Source: Candidatus Heteroclostridium caecigallinarum (lineage in GTDB: Bacteria > Bacillota > Clostridia > Christensenellales > CAG-314). From it: a stretch of 33,634 nt of DNA. This document shows positions 31,440 through 33,634 of this stretch, in pieces. The notes beneath the pieces are model-generated. The model saw nothing but the letters and a program-made list of their open reading frames with translations. It did not search any database and was not told where the DNA came from. The translations under genes were made by a program, and so were the position numbers. Each line of letters begins with the position of its first letter. The stretch's first letter is position 1. The DNA is taken from assembly GCA_904419725.1 (NCBI GenBank), contig CAJFSP010000012.1:1-33634 (forward strand). Direction: 5' to 3'.

Positions 31440-32767
31440 CACGCCGCCCTCCCCGTGAGATTTTTAGCGTTATACGTCGGTATAATCGCGCTTACCGCGG
31501 CGGAAGGAGCGTCTTCGGCGTCATATTCCGAAGCGTCGCCGTAACTGCTGCCGTCCTTCGCGAAACTCCAGCCCATTCTGTCGCCGCTCATAGTAAGGAT
31601 TATGTCGCCTTTGTCCTGCGTGGTAAATATTTTACTGCCCACGGCGTTCAATCTGTCAATCACCTCGTCGGTCGGGTGTCCGTAATTGTTATTGCCCACC
31701 GAAATCACCGAAAACTCCGGCTTTACGATTTTCAAAAAGTCTTCGCTTGTGGACTGCTTGCCGCCGTGGTGCGCCACTTTAAGCACGTCGACGTCATAGT
31801 CGGCGATATTACCCTTGACCGCCGTTTCTATAAAATTGCTTTCGGCGTCGTCACAGTCACCCGTGAACATAATTTTCTTGTCGTTGAAACGCAAAATCAT
31901 GACAGGCGACACGTTGTTTTTCTCTTTCGCAGTTTGTTGTTCTTCTTCTTCGCCTACCAAAGACTGATATTCCTTGTAAGTAGGGTTATAAAAATCAAAA
32001 ATATATCCCGCTTCCTCGCCGCCGATGGTCATTCCCTCCAGCGAAAAGTACGGCTGACAGCCTTCCTCGGCAAGCACCGCCTCCATAAAGTCAGCATATC
32101 TATCAGTTCTTATCATGGGAATTTCAAAATCGGCAGGAACGGCTTCCAGGTCTTTGAGATACGTCTCCTTTGCCTCTTCAAACCACTCTTCCACCTTGTC
32201 GTCAGGCGATTTGGACTTGATAAGCGGCATATACATAGCCTTGAAGGTTATTTCGTCGCTGGCGATAACGGCGTCCAAACCGCCGACGTGGTCGCTGTCC
32301 GTATGCGTCAGCACGCCGTAGTCTATCGTGTCGATGCCAAGACCGGTCAGCGTTTTAATTATTTTTTCTTCCGTTTTGCCGTTGTTCTTGCCGCCGTCAA
32401 TCAGCATGTTTTTGCCGTCCGGCAGCTGCACAAGCGCGCAGTCGCCCTGCCCTATGTCCAAAAACCTGATTTGCAGGTTGCCGTCACTCTGCACGAAAGA
32501 ATCCGCCGACATATACCACGATTTGAACTGACCGTTGAACCAGTCGGCGTCAAACGGTTTGACGTCGTAATAATACATAGCCCCGACAGCGACTATAATG
32601 AGCGCCGCGAGCACGCCAACGACCGCGCCGATTTTTCTGCCCTTTTTGCCTCGCCTGCCACGTTTCGCGAATTTGCCCGCGGCATAGCCGCCGGCGGCGG
32701 CGACGGCGGCGAGTTTCGCCATATCTTTGCGCTGTTCGGCTTTGCTTTTTCTCTTTTTTTCAGCCAT
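31439..32767 (-). CDS. Membrane-anchored ComEC-type metallo-beta-lactamase-fold hydrolase
   Basis: About 442 residues. The start at 32767 is chosen for GGGAG 8 nt upstream; a further in-frame ATG at 32830 lies within the promoter's -35. A very basic N-terminus (about residues 1-46) leads into one membrane helix (about 47-69), so the catalytic domain should be outside. That domain has the standalone ComEC-like MBL signature: FLDIGQGDCALVQLPDGKNM, LIDGGKNNGK, the zinc motif THTDSDHVGG (about 155) and AHHGGKQSTS (about 349). The substrate is unknown; nucleic acid is suggested by ComEC relatives. It heads a unit with aroQ and the shikimate-kinase-like gene. Confidence 0.9.
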   Translation of the reverse strand: MAEKKRKSKAEQRKDMAKLAAVAAAGGYAAGKFAKRGRRGKKGRKIGAVVGVLAALIIVAVGAMYYYDVKPFDADWFNGQFKSWYMSADSFVQSDGNLQIRFLDIGQGDCALVQLPDGKNMLIDGGKNNGKTEEKIIKTLTGLGIDTIDYGVLTHTDSDHVGGLDAVIASDEITFKAMYMPLIKSKSPDDKVEEWFEEAKETYLKDLEAVPADFEIPMIRTDRYADFMEAVLAEEGCQPYFSLEGMTIGGEEAGYIFDFYNPTYKEYQSLVGEEEEQQTAKEKNNVSPVMILRFNDKKIMFTGDCDDAESNFIETAVKGNIADYDVDVLKVAHHGGKQSTSEDFLKIVKPEFSVISVGNNNYGHPTDEVIDRLNAVGSKIFTTQDKGDIILTMSGDRMGWSFAKDGSSYGDASEYDAEDAPSAAVSAIIPTYNAKNLTGRAA

Positions 32768-32801
32768 CGCATTATCTCCCGAATTAAATTTCCACGGCGT
32801 A

Positions 32802-32830
32802 AGTATAGCACAACGCGGCGTTTTTTTCAA
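32802..32830 (-). promoter_or_regulatory. Promoter of the hydrolase-aroQ-shikimate-kinase-like unit
   Basis: Minus strand TTGAAA, 17 bp, TATACT, about 35 nt before the ATG at 32767. Confidence 0.7.
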
Positions 32831-32862
32831 CAGCCGCCGCCATATAATATGCGCCGCGCGCA

Positions 32863-32887
32863 GAAAAAAAGAGCGCCGGAGCGCTCT
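32863..32887 (-). terminator. Intrinsic terminator after the rubrerythrin gene
   Basis: Minus strand stem AGAGCGC with GCGCTCT, 4-nt loop, then at least six T, about 20 bp past the stop codon. Confidence 0.86.
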
Positions 32888-32908
32888 TTATATTCAAGAA
32901 AAAGAAAC

Positions 32909-33454
32909 TTATTTTTTGAAGTATCTGTTGTACAAACCCTCAAAGGCTTTGCCGTGTCTCGCCTCGTCGCGCGCCATTTCGTGAACAGTGTCATGAATAG
33001 CGTCGTGATTCTGTTCTTTCGCGAGTTTAGCGAGGTCTACTTTGCCCTGGGTGGCGCCGTTTTCGGCGGCGATTCTCATTTCGAGGTTCTTTTTGGTGGA
33101 GTCGGTCACAACTTCGCCCAGGAGTTCGGCGAACTTCGCCGCGTGTTCCGCTTCTTCGTAAGCGGCTTTTTCCCAGTAAAGACCGATTTCAGGATAACCT
33201 TCCCTGTGAGCCACTCTCGCCATAGCGAGGTACATGCCTACTTCGGTGCATTCGCCGTTGAAGTTCATTCTGAGACCGTCGATGATTTCCTGCGAAGCGC
33301 CCTGCGCCACGCCGACAACGTGCTCAGCGGCCCAGGACATGGAGCCGGCCTGTTCTTTGAATTTGGAAGCAGGCGCTTTGCACTGAGGGCAAAATTCAGG
33401 TGGGTTGTCTCCTTCGTGAACATAACCGCATACAGAACATACAAATTTTTTCAT
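32909..33454 (-). CDS. Reverse rubrerythrin
   Basis: A 181-residue oxygen and peroxide detoxifying protein of anaerobes. The rubredoxin-like Fe(Cys)4 domain is at the N-terminus: CSVCGY (residues 6-11) and CPQCKA (about 22-27). It precedes the four-helix diiron domain, opposite to classical rubrerythrin. Diiron ligands appear in [21 protein letters not shown] and [11 protein letters not shown] (Glu and Glu-x-x-His motifs). GGAG lies 8 nt before the ATG. A terminator follows, so it is a single-gene unit. I could not find a convincing promoter between the gene and the tandem hairpin repeats upstream. Confidence 0.95.
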   Translation of the reverse strand: MKKFVCSVCGYVHEGDNPPEFCPQCKAPASKFKEQAGSMSWAAEHVVGVAQGASQEIIDGLRMNFNGECTEVGMYLAMARVAHREGYPEIGLYWEKAAYEEAEHAAKFAELLGEVVTDSTKKNLEMRIAAENGATQGKVDLAKLAKEQNHDAIHDTVHEMARDEARHGKAFEGLYNRYFKK

Positions 33455-33535
33455 GATTTTTTCTCCTTGTTTTCTATGTATTTTATGGTTGACAATGTTT
33501 CGCGCGGGGCATGCCCGCTGTTTCGGAATGGTCAG

Positions 33536-33634
33536 TCCTCCACTTTTAGTGGAGATTATTCCTCCACTTTTAGTGGAGATTATTCCTCCACTTTTAGTGG
33601 AGATTATTCCTCCACTTTTAGTGGAGATTATTCC
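33536..33634. repeat. Perfect 24-bp tandem repeats, each a hairpin
   Basis: Four identical units begin at 33536, 33560, 33584 and 33608, and a fifth is cut by the window end. Each unit contains CTCCACT-TTT-AGTGGAG, a 7-bp stem with a 3-nt loop, followed by ATTAT and a TC or TCC link. The array lies about 80 bp upstream of the rubrerythrin start and may continue beyond the window. There are no variable spacers. Confidence 0.95.

Noticed and set aside
33507..33516. Palindrome GGGCATGCCC upstream of rubrerythrin
   Set aside because: A 10-bp GC palindrome could be an operator, but it matches no regulator motif I can name, and no promoter could be located to give it context.
33536..33634. CRISPR array
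   Set aside because: The units are directly contiguous 24-bp tandem copies with no unique spacers, and no cas gene is nearby in the window.

Overview
The window looks like a chromosomal segment of an anaerobic, monoderm member of the Bacillota, probably class Clostridia. The evidence is a pyruvate:ferredoxin oxidoreductase, an 8Fe ferredoxin, a reverse rubrerythrin, a Rex repressor and lipobox lipoproteins. Two gene blocks also keep Bacillus-like order: yaaO-tmk-holB-ricT, and ecfA1-ecfA2-ecfT-truA followed by rplM-rpsI. Base composition is moderately GC-rich except for one AT-rich patch. I cannot name the genus. Most genes lie on the minus strand; five lie on the plus strand.

Layout. 88-3093: guaB-guaA (GMP synthesis). 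3216-5056: a small membrane protein, a lipoprotein of unknown role and a ferredoxin. 5146-8896: a lysine/arginine/ornithine decarboxylase-family gene, tmk, holB and ricT in one tight operon. 9012-11431: greA and lysS, where LysRS carries an extra C-terminal tRNA-binding domain; their promoter sits inside the terminator of the gene upstream. 11528-13318: rex and a DUF362 iron-sulfur protein. 13418-14605 (+): a small unknown gene, a DUF378 membrane protein and queT under a preQ1-I riboswitch. 14736-17880: two lipoproteins built from InlB-type repeats, the second divergent from a small XRE regulator with paired operators between them. 17926-18843: an anchored acidic protein of unknown role. 18967-19819: rplM-rpsI with a structured leader. 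20050-24038: ecfA1-ecfA2-ecfT-truA plus an AlkD-like gene. 24245-27748 (+): nifJ (PFOR) with a candidate Rex operator. 27832-30453: a GPH/MFS transporter and a PlsC-zinc-ribbon protein. 30514-32767: an anchored ComEC-type hydrolase, aroQ and a degenerate shikimate-kinase-like protein. 32909-33454: reverse rubrerythrin. The window ends inside perfect 24-bp tandem hairpin repeats.

How the parts connect. QueT is an ECF S-component, and the general ECF module (EcfA1, EcfA2, EcfT) is encoded 7-10 kb away, so together they could import a queuosine precursor, with queT switched by preQ1. Rex senses NADH/NAD+, and a Rex-like palindrome lies just downstream of the PFOR promoter.

The most distinctive signals are regulatory. 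Several genes lack a Shine-Dalgarno sequence and have a well-spaced sigma-A-type promoter placed so that transcription would begin at or within a few bases of the start codon. The XRE/lipoprotein intergenic region has two identical-arm operators over both promoters. The greA promoter is embedded in one arm of a terminator. The queT leader has aptamer, antiterminator and terminator in sequence. No rRNA, tRNA, insertion sequence or CRISPR array was seen. No gene-free stretch exceeds 300 bases.
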